A DNA stretch of 64,000 nt, from the NCBI GenBank assembly GCA_020796225.1, contig CM036759.1:70271512-70335511 (forward strand), read 5' to 3'. Below the pieces are notes generated by a model. The model ran no database searches. It saw only the letters and a program-made list of their open reading frames with translations, and had not been told where the DNA came from. The stretch comes from Arion vulgaris (taxonomy: Eukaryota; Mollusca; Gastropoda; Stylommatophora; Arionidae). Below are positions 37,880 through 49,629 of this stretch, one piece after another; the stretch's first letter is position 1, and every line of letters begins with the position of its first letter. The translations under genes were made by a program, and so were the position numbers.

Positions 37880-38283
37880 CATCAAATAGCTTGTCCTGAG
37901 CAGAACTTTGCCACCCCAACAGTCCTCTGGAACCTCTCTCATAGGCCAGATGTCCTGCCTCTGCAGCCGTCTTGTTCAGACCATCAGTTACATCCTGAAT
38001 CCATCTTCTCTGTGGTCTTCTTCTTCTCTTTGCGGTATGCCTCCTTCCATGATGGTCTTCTCCAGCCCTTCATGTCTTTTTATATGTCCAAAATATCTCA
38101 ATTTTCTCTTTCGTATTTGTAGCATCAGCCAGTTTTCTTTAATTTTGAGTTCTTTCTGGATAAATCTATTTGTTCTCTTCTCTGTCCAAGATATACGAAG
38201 GACTGTTCTGTAACACTTATATTCGAAAGCACTTATATGGATTTCCACTCCTTTATTAAATGTGCATGCTTCACACCCATACA
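37880..38283 (-). mobile_element. LINE 3'-end fragment (YFGHIKR type), head-on to the next LINE
   Basis: The minus strand reads [60 protein letters not shown] and [10 protein letters not shown], the least damaged copy of this region in the window. It meets the plus-strand LINE at about 38283. Confidence 0.85.
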
Positions 38284-39285
38284 TAATACAGACACTGATA
38301 ATACAAGTTAAAGACTTGACAGACCTAGTAGAGAGAATTGTTTCAGCAAATAGAAGAATAACTAACATAATACAGACACTGATAATACAAGTTAAAGACT
38401 TGACAGACCTAGTAGGGAGAATTGTTTCAGCAAATAGAAGAATAACTAACATAATACAGACACTGATAATACAAGTTAAAGACTTGACAGACCTAGTAGG
38501 GAGAATTGTTTCAGCAAATAGAAGAATAACTAACATAATACAGACACTGATAATACAAGTTAAAGACTTGACAGACCTAGTAGAGAGAATTGTTTCAGCA
38601 AATAGAAGAATAACTAACATAATACAGACACTGATAATACAAGTTAAAGACTTGACAGACCTAGTAGAGAGAATTGTTTCAGCAAATAGAAGAATAACTA
38701 ACATAATACAGACACTGATAATACAAGTTAAAGACTTGACAGACCTAGTAGAGAGAATTGTTTCAGCAAATAGAAGAATAACTAACATAATACAGACACT
38801 GATAATACAAGTTAAAGACTTGACAGACCTAGTAGAGAGAATTGTTTCAGCAAATAGAAGAATAACTAACATAATACAGACACTGATAATACAGTAAGAC
38901 TTACAGACCTAGAAAGAATTGTTTCAGCAAATGAAGATAACTAACATAATACAGACACTATAATACAATAAAGACTTCACAGACCTATGAACTATTCACA
39001 AATGAAGAATAACAACATAATACGACACTGATAACATTAAAGACTTACAGACCTAGTAGAAATTGTTTCAGCAAATGAAGAATAACTAACATAATCAGAC
39101 ACTATAATACAGTGACTACAGACCTAGTAGAGGATTTGACAGCAAATGAAGATATAACATAAACAGACACTGATAATAAGAGTAAAGACTTGACAGACTA
39201 GTAGAGAGAATTGTTCAAATAGAAGAATAACTAAATCAACTAAAGACTTGACAGCTAGTAGAAAATTTGTTTGGGAAATAGAAGA
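38284..39285. repeat. 84-bp minisatellite from LINE coding sequence, 7 clean and about 5 degraded copies
   Basis: The unit encodes 28 residues including VKDLTDLVERIVSANRRITN, derived from the [19 protein letters not shown] block. Copies to 38895 are near identical (GAGA/GGGA variants). From 38895 to 39285 the copies lose many single bases. Confidence 0.9.
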
Positions 39286-39594
39286 ATACTAATCAAATCC
39301 AACAGGGATAAAGCAAATCATAGGAAAATGTGGCAATGTTGAAATGCAAACATGTCAATGAACACAAGAGTTACCAACACAATCTTCTCTAACATAGCTA
39401 TAGTCAAACCTGACGCGACAATTAGCTATCGTGCACGAGTACAACAATGCTACAGCCAAACCTGATGCGACACAAATCAGTGCAAACTGGATGCTGACAA
39501 CATTATGCAATGCAACTGGATGTGAACATATGCATCAGAAACCTGAGCTGACAATATATGCATAGTGCCAAACCTGAAGCTGGACAACAATGAT

Positions 39595-41710
39595 ATAAAA
39601 ACTAGTCATGACAAAGATGAAGTGTCTACGCAGAATGCTTGGAGTAACAAGAAGACTAGTCACGACAAAGATGAAGTGTCTACGCAGAATGCTTGGAGTA
39701 ACAAGAAGACTAGTCATGACAAAGATGAAGTGTCTACGCAGAATGCTGGGAGTAACAAGAAGAAACTAGTCATGACAAAGATGAAGTGTCTACGCAGAAT
39801 GCTGGGAGTAACAAGAAGAAACTAGTCACGACAAAGATGAAGTGTCTACGCAGAATGCTGGGAGTAACAAGAAAACTAGTCACGACAAAGATGAAGTGTC
39901 TACGCAGAATGCTTGGAGTAACAAGAAGACTAGTCACGACAAAGATGAAGTGTCTACGCAGAATGCTGGGAGTAACAAGAAGAAACTAGTCACGACAAAG
40001 ATGAAGTGTCTACGCAGAATGCTTGGAGTAACAAGAAGACTAGTCACGACAAAGATGAAGTGTCTACGCAGAATGCTGGGAGTAACAAGAAGAGACTAGT
40101 CACTACAAAGATGAAGTGTCTAGCAGAATGCTTGGAGTAACAAGAAGAAACTAGTCACGACAAAGATGAAGTGTCTACGCAGAATGCTTGGAGTAACAAG
40201 AAGAACTAGTCACGACAAAGATGAAGTATCTACGCAGAATGCTTGGAGTAACAAGAAGACTAGTCACGACAAAGATGAAGTGTCTACGCAGAATGCTTGG
40301 AGTAACAAGAAGAACTAGTCACGACAAAGATGAAGTATCTACGCAGAATGCTTGGAGTAACAAGAAGACTAGTCACGACAAAGATGAAGTGTCTACGCAG
40401 AATGCTTGGAGTAACAAGAAGACTAGTCACGACAAAGATGAAGTGTCACGCAGAATGCTGGAGTAACAAGAAGAACTAGTCACGACAAAGATGAAGTATC
40501 TACGCAGAATGCTGGGAGTAACAAGAAGACTAGTCACGACAAAGATGAAGTGTCTACGCAGAATGCTTGGAGTAACAAGAAGAGAACTAGTCACGACAAA
40601 GATGAAGTGTCTATGCAGAATGCTGGGAGTAACAAGAAGAAACTAGTCACGACAAAGATGAAGTATCTACGCAGAATGCTGGGAGTAACAAGAAGAAACT
40701 AGTCATGACAAAGATGAAGTATCTACGCAGAATGCTGGGAGTATCAAGAAGAAAACTAGTCACGACAAAGATGAAGTGTCTACGCAGAATGCTTGGAGTA
40801 ACAAGAAGAGACTAGTCACGACAAAGATGAAGTATCTACGCAGAATGCTGGGAGTAACAAGAAAAAAACTAGTCACGACAAAGATGAAGTGTCTACGCAG
40901 AATGCTGGGAGTAACAAGAAGAGACTAGTCACACAAAGATGAAGTTCTACGCAGAATGCTGGGAGTAAAAGAAGAACTAGTCACGACAAAGATGAAGTAT
41001 CTACGCAGAATGCTGGGAGTAACAAGAAGAACTAGTCACGACAAAGATGAAGTGTCTCGCAGAATGCTTGGAGTAACAAGAAGAAACTAGTCACGACAAA
41101 GATGAAGTATCTACGCAGAATGCTGGGAGTAACAAGAAGACTAGTCACGACAAAGATGAAGTATCTACGCAGAATGCTGGGAGTAACAAGAAGAGACTAG
41201 TCACGACAAAGATGAAGTATCTACGACACAGAATGCTGGGAGTAACAAGAAGATAACTAGTCACGACAAAGATGAAGTGTCTACGCAGAATGCTGGGAGT
41301 AACAAGAAGAAACTAGTCACGACAAAGATGAAGTGTCTACGCAGAATGCTGGGAGTAACAAGAAGACTAGTCACGACAAAGATGAAGTATCTACGCAGAA
41401 TGCTGGGAGTAACAAGAAGATAACTAGTCACGACAAAGATGAAGTGTCTACGCAGAATGCTGGGAGTAACAAGAAGACTAGTCACGACAAAGATGAAGTA
41501 TCTACGCAGAATGCTGGGAGTAACAAGAAGAGACTAGTCACGACAAAGATGAAGTATCTACGCAAGAATGCTGGGAGTAACAAGAAGAGACTAGTCAGAC
41601 AAAGATGAAGTTCTACGCAGAATGCTTGGAGTAATCAAGAAAAACTAGTCACGACAAAGATGAAGTGTCTACGACGCAGAATGCTGGGAGTAACAAGAAG
41701 AACTAGTCTA
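39595..41710. repeat. 54-57-bp minisatellite from LINE coding sequence, about 38 copies
   Basis: The unit is ACTAGTCACGACAAAGATGA AGTGTCTACGCAGAATGCTG GGAGTAACAAGAAGA, encoding [19 protein letters not shown]. Unit length varies by one to three bases at the AAGAAG(A/G)AA joint. Sites GTGTC/GTATC and CTTGG/CTGGG vary. Confidence 0.92.
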
Positions 41711-41890
41711 GAAATGAAGACAAGAAAAAAAGTGGGTACAACATCAGTACAGAACTTCATCAAGATACAACAAATGAAATGGTTCTTCCACATAAGCAGA
41801 TTACCAACAGACAGTGTGCTCAAAGTTACTATGAGATACCAGAGATGACAAAAACACTATTTATGAAGCACACACAAAAGCCTGTTCTAT

Positions 41891-42180
41891 AAATCTCATC
41901 TTATCCAGACGCTGCGAGACGAAACAGGATTAGAGTAGAGAAGACTAATCTATTTCTCTCAATGTTATTTGTGCAGTCACTAAATCTCTTACATCAAAAG
42001 GGTGTCATATTTGTCAGCTGCTAGTTACACACAGGAGAAATGAATTCTAAATTAGTTAACCGTTTCACTTGGTAAATATAAATACTGAATTAGCTTATGA
42101 ATCATCTTTAAATATACAGCAGGCCTGTACATGAGCTCAGAAGGGCAAAGGAGTTAATCAAAAATGTGTGGCATAGCTTT
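41891..42180. other. LINE 3' remnant then unrecognised sequence
   Basis: 41880-41945 is a single unit of the 46-bp array seen at 5510, here as a normal LINE 3' end. The rest shows no gene. Confidence 0.45.
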
Positions 42181-42420
42181 GTTTCAACCCTTATTTATTA
42201 CGGCACCTATTGCCTAGCCCTACAGACGAGCGTTGTTAAGAACATAACCATCTAGCTCTGCAAGATAAGAGCTTCACTAAGTCATGTCTTTTATAAACAG
42301 CGTCGTCTATAGAACACTGAATAATCATAAACATAACCATCTAGCTCTCCAAGATAAGAGTTTCACTAAGTCATGTCTTTTATAAACAGCGTCGTCTATA
42401 GAACACTGAATAATCAAGCC
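42180..42420. repeat. Dispersed repeat with 90-bp internal duplication
   Basis: AACATAACCATCTAGCTCTG..CGTCTATAGAACACTGAATA occurs twice in tandem (42240 and 42330). A diverged copy of the whole segment is at 56010-56165. Confidence 0.72.
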
Positions 42421-42489
42421 AATGAATTTATCATATTCATTGGCTCCGGTGTTTCCTTTGGGGTTCTTAAAACTTCTTATTCTCTTGTT

Positions 42490-43175
42490 ACAACTACTCA
42501 ACTACCTCATCACATGGACCCCCACAAGTTCCACCTTCTATACAACAGGTTTCTCATCAACTACTTCATCACATGGACCCCACAAGTTCACTTCTATACA
42601 ACAGGTTTCTCATCAACTATTTATCACTGGACCCCCACAAGTTTCACTCATCACAGGTTTCATCAACTACTTATCACATGGACCCCCACAAGTTCCACTT
42701 TATACAACAGGTTTCTCATCACTACTTCATACATGGACCCCCACAAGTTTCACCTTCTATACAACAGGTTTCTCATCAACTACTTCATCACATGGACCCC
42801 CACAAGTTTCACCTTCTATACAACAGGTTCTCATCAACTACCTCATCCATGGACCCCACAAGTTCCACCTTCTGTACAACAGGTTTTCTCAACTACCTCA
42901 TCCATGGACTCTGAAGTTTCCACTCTATACACAGGTTTCTCATCAACTACCTCATCACATGGACCCCCACAAGTTCCACCTTCTATACAACAGGTTTCTC
43001 ATCAACTACCTCATCACATGGACCCCCACAAGTTCCACCTTCTATACAACAGGTTTCTCATCAACTACCTCATCACATGGACCCCCACAAGTTCCACCTT
43101 CTATACAACAGGTTTCTCATCAACTACCTCATCACATGGACCCCCACAAGTTCCACCTTCTATACAACATGGATC
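42490..43175. repeat. 60-bp minisatellite, about 11 copies
   Basis: The unit is CATCACATGGACCCCCACAA GTTCCACCTTCTATACAACA GGTTTCTCATCAACTACCT. The right half is regular; copies at 42580-42930 lose single bases, often within CCCCC runs. Confidence 0.88.
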
Positions 43176-43177
43176 CC

Positions 43178-43340
43178 CACAGGTTTCTCACTTTTGCCTT
43201 GTGTCCTGAAGGTCGTGAGTTCGAATCAGGACCACGTCGTTCTGTCCATGATTGCATTTTTTCCAGAGACTCCTAGAATTGTTGCCGGAGGTACGGAATT
43301 CACGATTTGTGCTTGTCTAGGGACACTCAACTGTGTCTTC
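43178..43340 (+). mobile_element. SINE family S2, touching the 60-bp array
   Basis: TTTTGCCTTGTGTCCTGAAG and GTGAGTTCGAATCAGG (B box) are followed by the S2 body CTAGAATTGTTGCCGGAGGT. The start of the head has merged with the array's AGGTTTCTCA end. Confidence 0.72.
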
Positions 43341-43429
43341 TGTAGAGTATGTCCGACCTATTGCCATTTTCTCCTCTTGACCTGGGTCATCGTGGGTTCC
43401 TGTCCGGTTCTTATTCATAGGTCTGTGTT

Positions 43430-44050
43430 TGTAACTCTATCATACCATCTCAGTCTGAGAATCTGCTGAAGACATCCGCTGACAAAGGTCTGAATCTTAT
43501 TTGTATTTAACTTGGTGACTCGCCACGTTTCTGAGTCATACAACAACACAGATTTCACATTTGAGCTGAATATCTTGAGCTTTATTTTCGTGGAGATGGC
43601 AGTGGACTTCCAAACTGTTTGAGGATAGCAAGGATAGCACTAGCCATGTGGCCATTAAATTCCTCAGGCTCTCGTCCTACCTGTCCTCATCATCAAGGTG
43701 CGTATCCTTTGTAGGATGTTGCTCTCTTTGCAGCACATCTGAAATTCCCTCTGTCTCTAGCCAGTCCACCCACTTCGTCGATGGTCATGGTTTCTTTAAT
43801 ATCTTGTAGCCATCTTCTTCTTGGTCTGCCTCTGGGACCCTGCCTTCTAATATTGTTCTTTCCACGCCATTGTGACGCTTGATGTGACCAAAGTATCTAA
43901 TTTGTCTGTATAGTATGTTGTTTATCAGCCAATTCTCTTTAACATTTAGTTCTTTCAGGACATCAGTGTTCTTTCTTTTTCTGTCCATGGTATTCGTAGG
44001 ATCTTTCTGTAGCATTTAGTTTTCTACATGTTCTACACCGCCCTAATAAA
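43430..44050 (-). mobile_element. LINE 3'-end fragment with S1 remnant
   Basis: The minus strand reads [40 protein letters not shown] and, further left, an LLYDSETWRVTKL-like block (43500-43550). A short S1 SINE end lies at 43630-43690 (CCATTAAATTCCTCAGGCTC). Confidence 0.72.
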
Positions 44051-44749
44051 GCGGTATGGACAAGTTTTTAACAACATGATTCTCACTAGAAACGTAATTT
44101 ATGTGAAGACAAATTAGTTAATGACTTGGAAATGTATGCAAATGTTCTTCTCATCACGTGATACCTTGAGTTGACTCTCAAGAGTGGACTGCTTGTCTCT
44201 GTCTAGTCATGACTTTACATGGTCACATCCAACTCAGAGCGTGAGTATAGAGTAGCAGTTCTCAGAGTGTGGTTGTTGTTGTTTCTAACCCGAGGAAGTA
44301 GGGATTATTTCGCCCTTTTCCTGTTTTGAGGGGAGGGAAGGGGAAAGCACCCAAACTGCCTTGTAAACACAGAAAACTCCGACAGCTCCAGACGTGTAGT
44401 GCTGGCAGAAACTCCAAAGCTCCAGGCGTGAGTGCACACTTAGTGATGTGAGACTTCTACTCAGGTAGAGTTCATTGGTCATCACTGCAGTATTCTTCCA
44501 CTTCTAGCGGTTGAGCTCTAAAACATCATTTATTGGTATCTGTGGGCATGTGATTATAGTCTAGAGAGCCAAATCCGCGGGTGATCTAGAACAACCACTC
44601 GTTGACCACTGTTTGTGTGATTTTCTCCAGGGAGAGTACTGAACGACCACCTACACGGACAGACGTTTGCGTTCACTCGAAACGATCAGTTTTCAACCCC
44701 AGAGTGTGGTCAGCATACCCATGGAGAATTCATGAGACTCTTTCAGGAA
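44051..44749. other. Sequence without recognisable gene
   Basis: No repeat family from this window and no conserved frame was identified; a GGGGAGGGAAGGGGAAAGC purine tract is at 44330. Confidence 0.4.
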
Positions 44750-44965
44750 ATCGATTGATTGATTCATAGGACCATCATCATTGCACTTGGTGGTTAACGA
44801 TATGTGCTTTGATCTCTTTTACACAGACAAATCTACGTATGACGAACACCGTAGAGAGCCTGATCTTTCTACAGACAATTCGTATAACACCGTAGAGGCC
44901 TGATGTAATTAGTTGGTAAAGATATTTTGTAGGGATTTTATTGTTAAACTTTTCAAATAAATTTA
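44750..44965 (-). mobile_element. SINE family S3, truncated reverse copy
   Basis: GATTGATTGATT, then AGGACCATCATCATTGCACT and GGTAAAGATATTTTGTAGG of the S3 body. A 35-bp internal segment is duplicated (AATCTACGTATGACGAACAC / AATTCGTATAACACC). Confidence 0.65.
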
Positions 44966-44969
44966 GACT

Positions 44970-45340
44970 GGCACCGGCTGGGGGTTGTACGATGAGCTAA
45001 CTACCCATCCATTAAAAAAAAAGAACGTAGTTACAGAAACGGAAAACAAATTGTTCAAAACTAACTCCAGTATCGGAAGGACTAGGGCTCCATGCCGTAG
45101 GCAGATGACGCGCAGCAGCCAAACCCGCAAAGAAACTGATGAGCTGACGAAGGAACTGGAGAATGCTCGACTATCCTGGGAGACCATAAAGAAAACAGCC
45201 AGAGACCGAAAAAAGTGGCAAACAACTGTTGAGGCCCTATGCTCCACGAGGAACGGAGTGGAATTAAGTCAAGACTACTCAGAACAGAAGTCATAATCGC
45301 CTTCGCCAGCCGGCATGGCACATCAAGATGACTAACTTCA
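44970..45340 (+). mobile_element. LINE 3'-end fragment
   Basis: The frame ends NARLSWETIKKTARDRKKWQ, TTVEALCSTRNGVELSQ, the standard last residues of a jockey-type LINE protein (TARDRxxWRxxVxALCSTR). Confidence 0.75.
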
Positions 45341-45685
45341 CAGTTTTTCTTCGTGAAGAAATATGGCAGGAATATGTTAATTCACTCAATCATATTTTTA
45401 TTTACAAAACTGTCATTTTTAGACACTTTTTGAGGAGACGATCTTTTTTAATGTCGGTAATAATTTAGAATTTATGCAAATAAGATATGTTAAATAATGT
45501 CACCTTGTAAACCAAACGTATCGCACATATTACAATTCTCAAAGCTGGAGTGATTGTTCAAGGAAACAGAAAATTGCAACGTCTCCACAGTTATTTTGAT
45601 TATAATTTGGAAAAAAAAGAGAAACTTTCAACTTCTGATTAATTGAATATGACCCACAAGGTTGAATTTAAATCGGGGCATATCC
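45341..45685. other. AT-rich sequence, nothing recognised
   Basis: No conserved frame or repeat family was identified. Confidence 0.4.
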
Positions 45686-45689
45686 TTTA

Positions 45690-45885
45690 CAGGGCATAGC
45701 CATCACCAAGAGAGAACGATTCCTGGATTTGAGCAGCACTGCGACCTACAAGGCATGTCGACTGAGGTAGGGACCTAAGGAAGCTACCCTAGTAAATAAA
45801 AAGCGTCGCTGAAATCGGATGTGCTGACCTACTTGTATGCGCATAACTGGCACAATGTACACTCGTTCTTAGGCTCAGATCATAT
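45690..45885 (+). mobile_element. Retroposon family R1, 3'-truncated
   Basis: CTGCGACCTACAAGGCATGT and GCTGACCTACTTGTATGCGC match R1; it stops at CTCAGATCATAT. A short antisense LINE remnant (45886-45955, like 31640-31700) follows. Confidence 0.68.
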
Positions 45886-45957
45886 TGGTTACTGAACTGA
45901 GGTCACAGCGCTCCGGACAGACCCATATGTGCTCAGTCTTTCCTAATAGATTTAATG

Positions 45958-48085
45958 ACAATATAGATGGAGACTGTAGTAAAACTATGTAGAATGGCGA
46001 AACACATAATAACAAAATACTGTAGTTTTACAAAAACATTGACAATACACAGCAACGTTTCGACCAAAAAGGCCTTTATCAAGCAAAACGATACAACAAA
46101 CCTGACGGATAACTCAGAACACAACATATAAACTTTAACAAAAATATAGCAACGGTTAAAAACGAATGTGACTAAAAATGAATAACGAAATAAATACAGA
46201 AAAACTATAAGTGGAAAAATAAGAGAAACAATACAAAAATCAAGTAAATATAGGACTCATATACATTTAACATATACACATATAAAATATAGAGCATGAG
46301 AAGAGAAGTACTAAGAAGCATAGGAATGTAGAGCGTTGAGTCCATGAGGTCGCAAGATACCATGTAAAGAAATAAAGCGATTCTCCAGAGCAAATCGACT
46401 ACGATCATCAGATGAACATGATCGGATGGCAGTGACCTGGATGTCGCGAGCACCTAAATGGTCAGTTCCATTGAAATGAGTGGCTACAGGGGTCACAAAG
46501 CATTGTCGTATATCACGTAAGTGTTGGCCGAAACGGTCACTGAACACTTTTGCCTGTTTCGCCGATATATGCCTTAGAACACCGCTTGCAAGTGATAGCG
46601 TAGATTTTATTGCGGACTCGCACGTGAAACCATCTTCAATAACAAACGTGGCTAAAGGAAAAGACACAGTACGCATCTGTATCACATAAGCACACGTGTT
46701 GCAACGCCGACTGCCACACTGGACAGTGCCAAAATGAGTCTGGATATTGGACTTAGGCGACTGTGTACCAACATATCCTTTAGACTTCTGTCCCGTCTGT
46801 AAGACACCAAAGGATAGTTGGGGAAGACAGAACGGGTCTCAGAATCTGATCTAAGGAGAGACAGATGACGGAATAAAACAGTTTCACCAGTGAACTTGGG
46901 GTGGAAAGTTAAGATAAGTTTTACTCTGTCAAGGGGATTGGCAGTCCTATGCTGGTGGATGAGAGCCGCTGTAGCGTAGTTGTTAGTGAACTCGCTGCTC
47001 AAGGCTGGTGGTCTGGTTCAGCTCTGCAATGCGCGTGGAATTTTTCCTGACCGCGATGGCTCTCAGGTCGACCCAGCCTCAACTGGGTACCAGACATGCC
47101 TGGGAAAGTAAAGGCGGCCGGCGTGATGCTGACCAGTCACCATCGTGCCAACGGTCAATGAAAAATACAGGCCTAACACTGTATTGACCTATATGAAAGG
47201 GTTTCTTTACTTTCCTATGCTGGTGGGTAAGAGCCTGCTCTATCAAGAAAATCATCGTCTTCGCTGCAAAGGCGACGAAGGCGCAAGAGCTGTGAAAATG
47301 GCAAAGAATCACGACAAGCCTGGGGATGGGAAGAAGCATAAAGGAGAAAACTATGTGCATCCGTAGACTTGTATAGTGGATATGTATATGGTGATAGTAA
47401 TGTCAAGAAAGTTGACACAAGAAGTGGAGATGTGAGAGGTAAAACGAATAGCAGGGTTGAAAACAATAATGAAATTTATGAAGCGTGACAAATCGGCTTC
47501 AGGCATATCAGTAATGCCAATACAGTCATCAATTTATCTGTGATAAACAGACGGAAGATGGTCATCATATGTAGTCCCCACTAGGTGTTCAAGATAACCC
47601 ATGAACAGACAAGCATAACTAGGTTCTATTCTAGTGCCCATGGCGACCCCACTGATCTGCTCAAAGAATAGGTCATTGAACTGAAAAGAGTTGAGAGTGA
47701 GAACTAGTTCTGCAAGATGAAGGAGAGCAGAGGTTGACACAAGTGGATTAGTTCTCCTATTGAGAAAGAACTGGAGAGCTTTAAGACCGTCGGAATGAGG
47801 TATAGAGGTGTACAATGAACACACATCCAGGAGGAAGATACGGTAGGTCCTGTCGGGTAGCAACTCAATGGAAGAAAAAACAGACAAAGCGTGGTTCGCT
47901 TGACATTACTATCACTATACACTTATCCACTATCACTACATCAGTATATTACAAGCCTACGGATGCACATTGTATCCCAATATACATGGAGACTGCAGTC
48001 AAACTATGTAGCAATGACGAAACACGAAATAACAAAGTACTGTAGTTTTATAAAATACAAAAACAATGACAATACACAGTAACGT
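45958..48085 (-). mobile_element. Penelope-like element, damaged, with direct terminal repeats and 5' inversion
   Basis: The minus strand reads RTYRIFLLDVCSLYTSIPHS, FLNRRTNPLVS, SGVAMGTRIEPSYACLFMGY (47530-47890), then RVKLILTFHPKF and SYRRDRSLKDMLVHSRLSP (46690-46960). A GIY-YIG C-terminal part ends TLYIPML-like (46310-46680). The RT metal-binding motif is broken by a stop before IDDC near 47540. Direct repeats lie at about 45960-46065 and 47984-48085. A plus-strand piece of the same ORF (47895-47980, ITIHLSTITTSVYYKPTDAH) is inverted relative to the rest. Confidence 0.82.
46966..47212 (+). mobile_element. SINE family S4, full copy with about 20-bp target duplication
   Basis: CCTATGCTGGTGGATGAGAG (46946) and CCTATGCTGGTGGGTAAGAG (47214) flank the element, which sits in the Penelope-like element. 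The head has GCTGTAGCGTAGTTGTTAGT and GGTCTGGTTCAGCTCTG (A and B boxes). Confidence 0.85.
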
Positions 48086-48840
48086 GGTTGCAGTCTTCAT
48101 CTACATTGTGATACAACAGATTTAGAAGGTTATGCAAACTGATGGTTCCTATGACTTGCTGGTTAAACCACGGCCTTCTCTATAAGAAAAATAAGGAATG
48201 ATCAATGCAATGTACAGCAAGCTGCTTCTTCACAAAAAAGGAAAGTAGCAAAATTCAGTAGTAGATAAATATATTTGTGTAATACTGTTTAGTTTATGTG
48301 CTAATCAAGCTGTGGTGATGTGCAAACTTGTGACTGACTTATTCATGGATTACTGATAAGTGATGTTAGTTTATGTGCTTATCAAGCTGTGGTGTTGTGC
48401 AAACAAGTGGTTTACTTATTCATGGATAACTGATAAGAGACTACCATAAGCTGATGTAAGTACACTAGTAATCATATATAAATTACTCCTCACTCTAAAG
48501 TATTCTGTATAAAATTAAACTAAAATAGTATGTGAGAGCAACAACTATAGCTACTCATCATAAAACTTCTTCTGTAATACACACATGCACCCAACAACAA
48601 GTTTCTAACATCTGCAAGATGTATTGTCTAGATCGGCGTTTCCCAATAGTAACAGACAATAGTTAGTCTGTGAGAATACACCGCCTCAGCCTATGACGTC
48701 ACATGGCAATATGCCGTCAGCGCTGCGGCCATTATAGAGAAGGCCGTGGTTAAACACACCTCTCTCTCTGCCCACAAGGTTATGTTGTTTAGTAGAAACG
48801 AAATTGTGATCCTTTATTTGACGTCCTTTTCTTTCACCAA
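48086..48840. other. Sequence without recognisable gene; one tandem duplication
   Basis: A segment of about 75 bases (GTGTTAGTTTATGTGCTAAT-like..GTGATGTGCAAAC..TACTGATAAG) occurs twice at 48290-48440. No conserved frame is present. Confidence 0.45.
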
Positions 48841-48844
48841 TCTG

Positions 48845-49020
48845 GCTCTTGTTGCGGGTTCGAATCCGGACTGAGGCCAAAAAGCAATTTTTTATGTCAT
48901 CCCTAAGATTGTTGATGGGGCTACAGAGTTCGTGATTTGTGCAATACTCTCGGTAGATGGCGTGTCAGTTCTACCGACAGGGACGAAGCCATTTGAGGAA
49001 ACCCAGTGCAATGACGTCAA
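48845..49020 (+). mobile_element. SINE family S2
   Basis: GTTGCGGGTTCGAATCCGGA is a perfect B box. The body CTAAGATTGTTGATGGGGCT and CTCGGTAGATGGCGTGTCAG matches the other S2 copies. Confidence 0.76.
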
Positions 49021-49024
49021 TCTT

Positions 49025-49470
49025 CTTCGAGCGTTCCATATCGACCACTTGTTAAACCAATCTTTGTGATCTGTATGTAATCTGAGCCTAAGAGCAATTG
49101 TACGTTGTGCCAGTTACGCGCCTACAAGTAGGCCAGCACATCCGATTTCCGCAACGCTTTTATTTACTAGGTTGCCCGCGTGCCCAGCGTGTTCGTAGCG
49201 CGTTGGACTGCGGGTGACAAGCCCTCTGTGAGTGCCGGTTCAACTCCGCGGGCTGGCAGAAAAGCCACAGGTTTCCCAGATTTACGATGTTCGTGACACC
49301 GAACCGAAGGGTTACGTTGTCCATGGCCTAAGCCGAAGAGCTGAAAGCTCAGTGCTTCTGAATCGGAAAAAAGAAAAGAAAATTACTAGGGTAACTTACC
49401 TAAGCCCCAACCTCAGTCGTCTCTTACGACATGCCTTGTAGATTGCAGTGTTAGTATTCTCTGTTCCCCC
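49025..49470 (-). mobile_element. Retroposon family R1, reverse copy split by SINE S6
   Basis: The reverse complement matches R1 in both parts (49391-49470 and 49025-49171); the interruption is at 49172-49382. Confidence 0.78.
49172..49382 (+). mobile_element. SINE family S6, tRNA-headed, with 8-bp target duplication
   Basis: TTACTAGG at 49164-49171 and 49383-49390 flanks the element. The head reads GTGCCCAGCGTGTTCGTAGC..GTGCCGGTTCAACTCCGCGG, tRNA-like with a clear B box, and the tail is AAAAAAGAAAAGAAAA. It is the only copy seen in the window. Confidence 0.82.
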
Positions 49471-49629
49471 TCCCTGTGAGCCCCGGAAACACACGGGCGA
49501 TGAAGTCAACCCTCCGCCTTTACATCCTTTCGAAGTGGTTGTAAAACTGTACAAATTGAGAACCGTTGGTCCAACGCTGACGAGCAATTAATAAATGTCG
49601 CCACTAAAACATGACATATATACTGCTAG

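Larger units (their letters stand above)
38262..41890 (+). mobile_element. LINE RT-tail copy inflated by two internal arrays
   Basis: In order: VKDLTDLVERIVSANRRITN (array 1), LKCKHVNEH-like sequence (39350), [19 protein letters not shown] (array 2), then [20 protein letters not shown] and HISRLPTDSVLKVTMRYQ. This is the normal order of the family (compare 26690-27420 antisense), where the same span takes well under 1 kb. It ends with the 3' segment CTGTTCTATAAATCTCATC. Confidence 0.83.

Noticed and set aside
37988..38897. Open frames of 294 and 211 codons with 28-residue repeats
   Set aside because: They run through the 84-bp array on both strands; the underlying sequence is LINE derived.
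42373..43469. Three overlapping Pro/Thr-rich frames of up to 284 codons
   Set aside because: They cross the 60-bp array in all three frames and change unit phase; there is no start context, splice support or conserved domain.
49172..49260. Possible tRNA gene
   Set aside because: The tRNA-like head lacks a full cloverleaf and continues into a SINE body with an A-rich tail and target duplication. The same applies to the other tRNA-like heads (14495, 16010, 46966, 48845, 62700).
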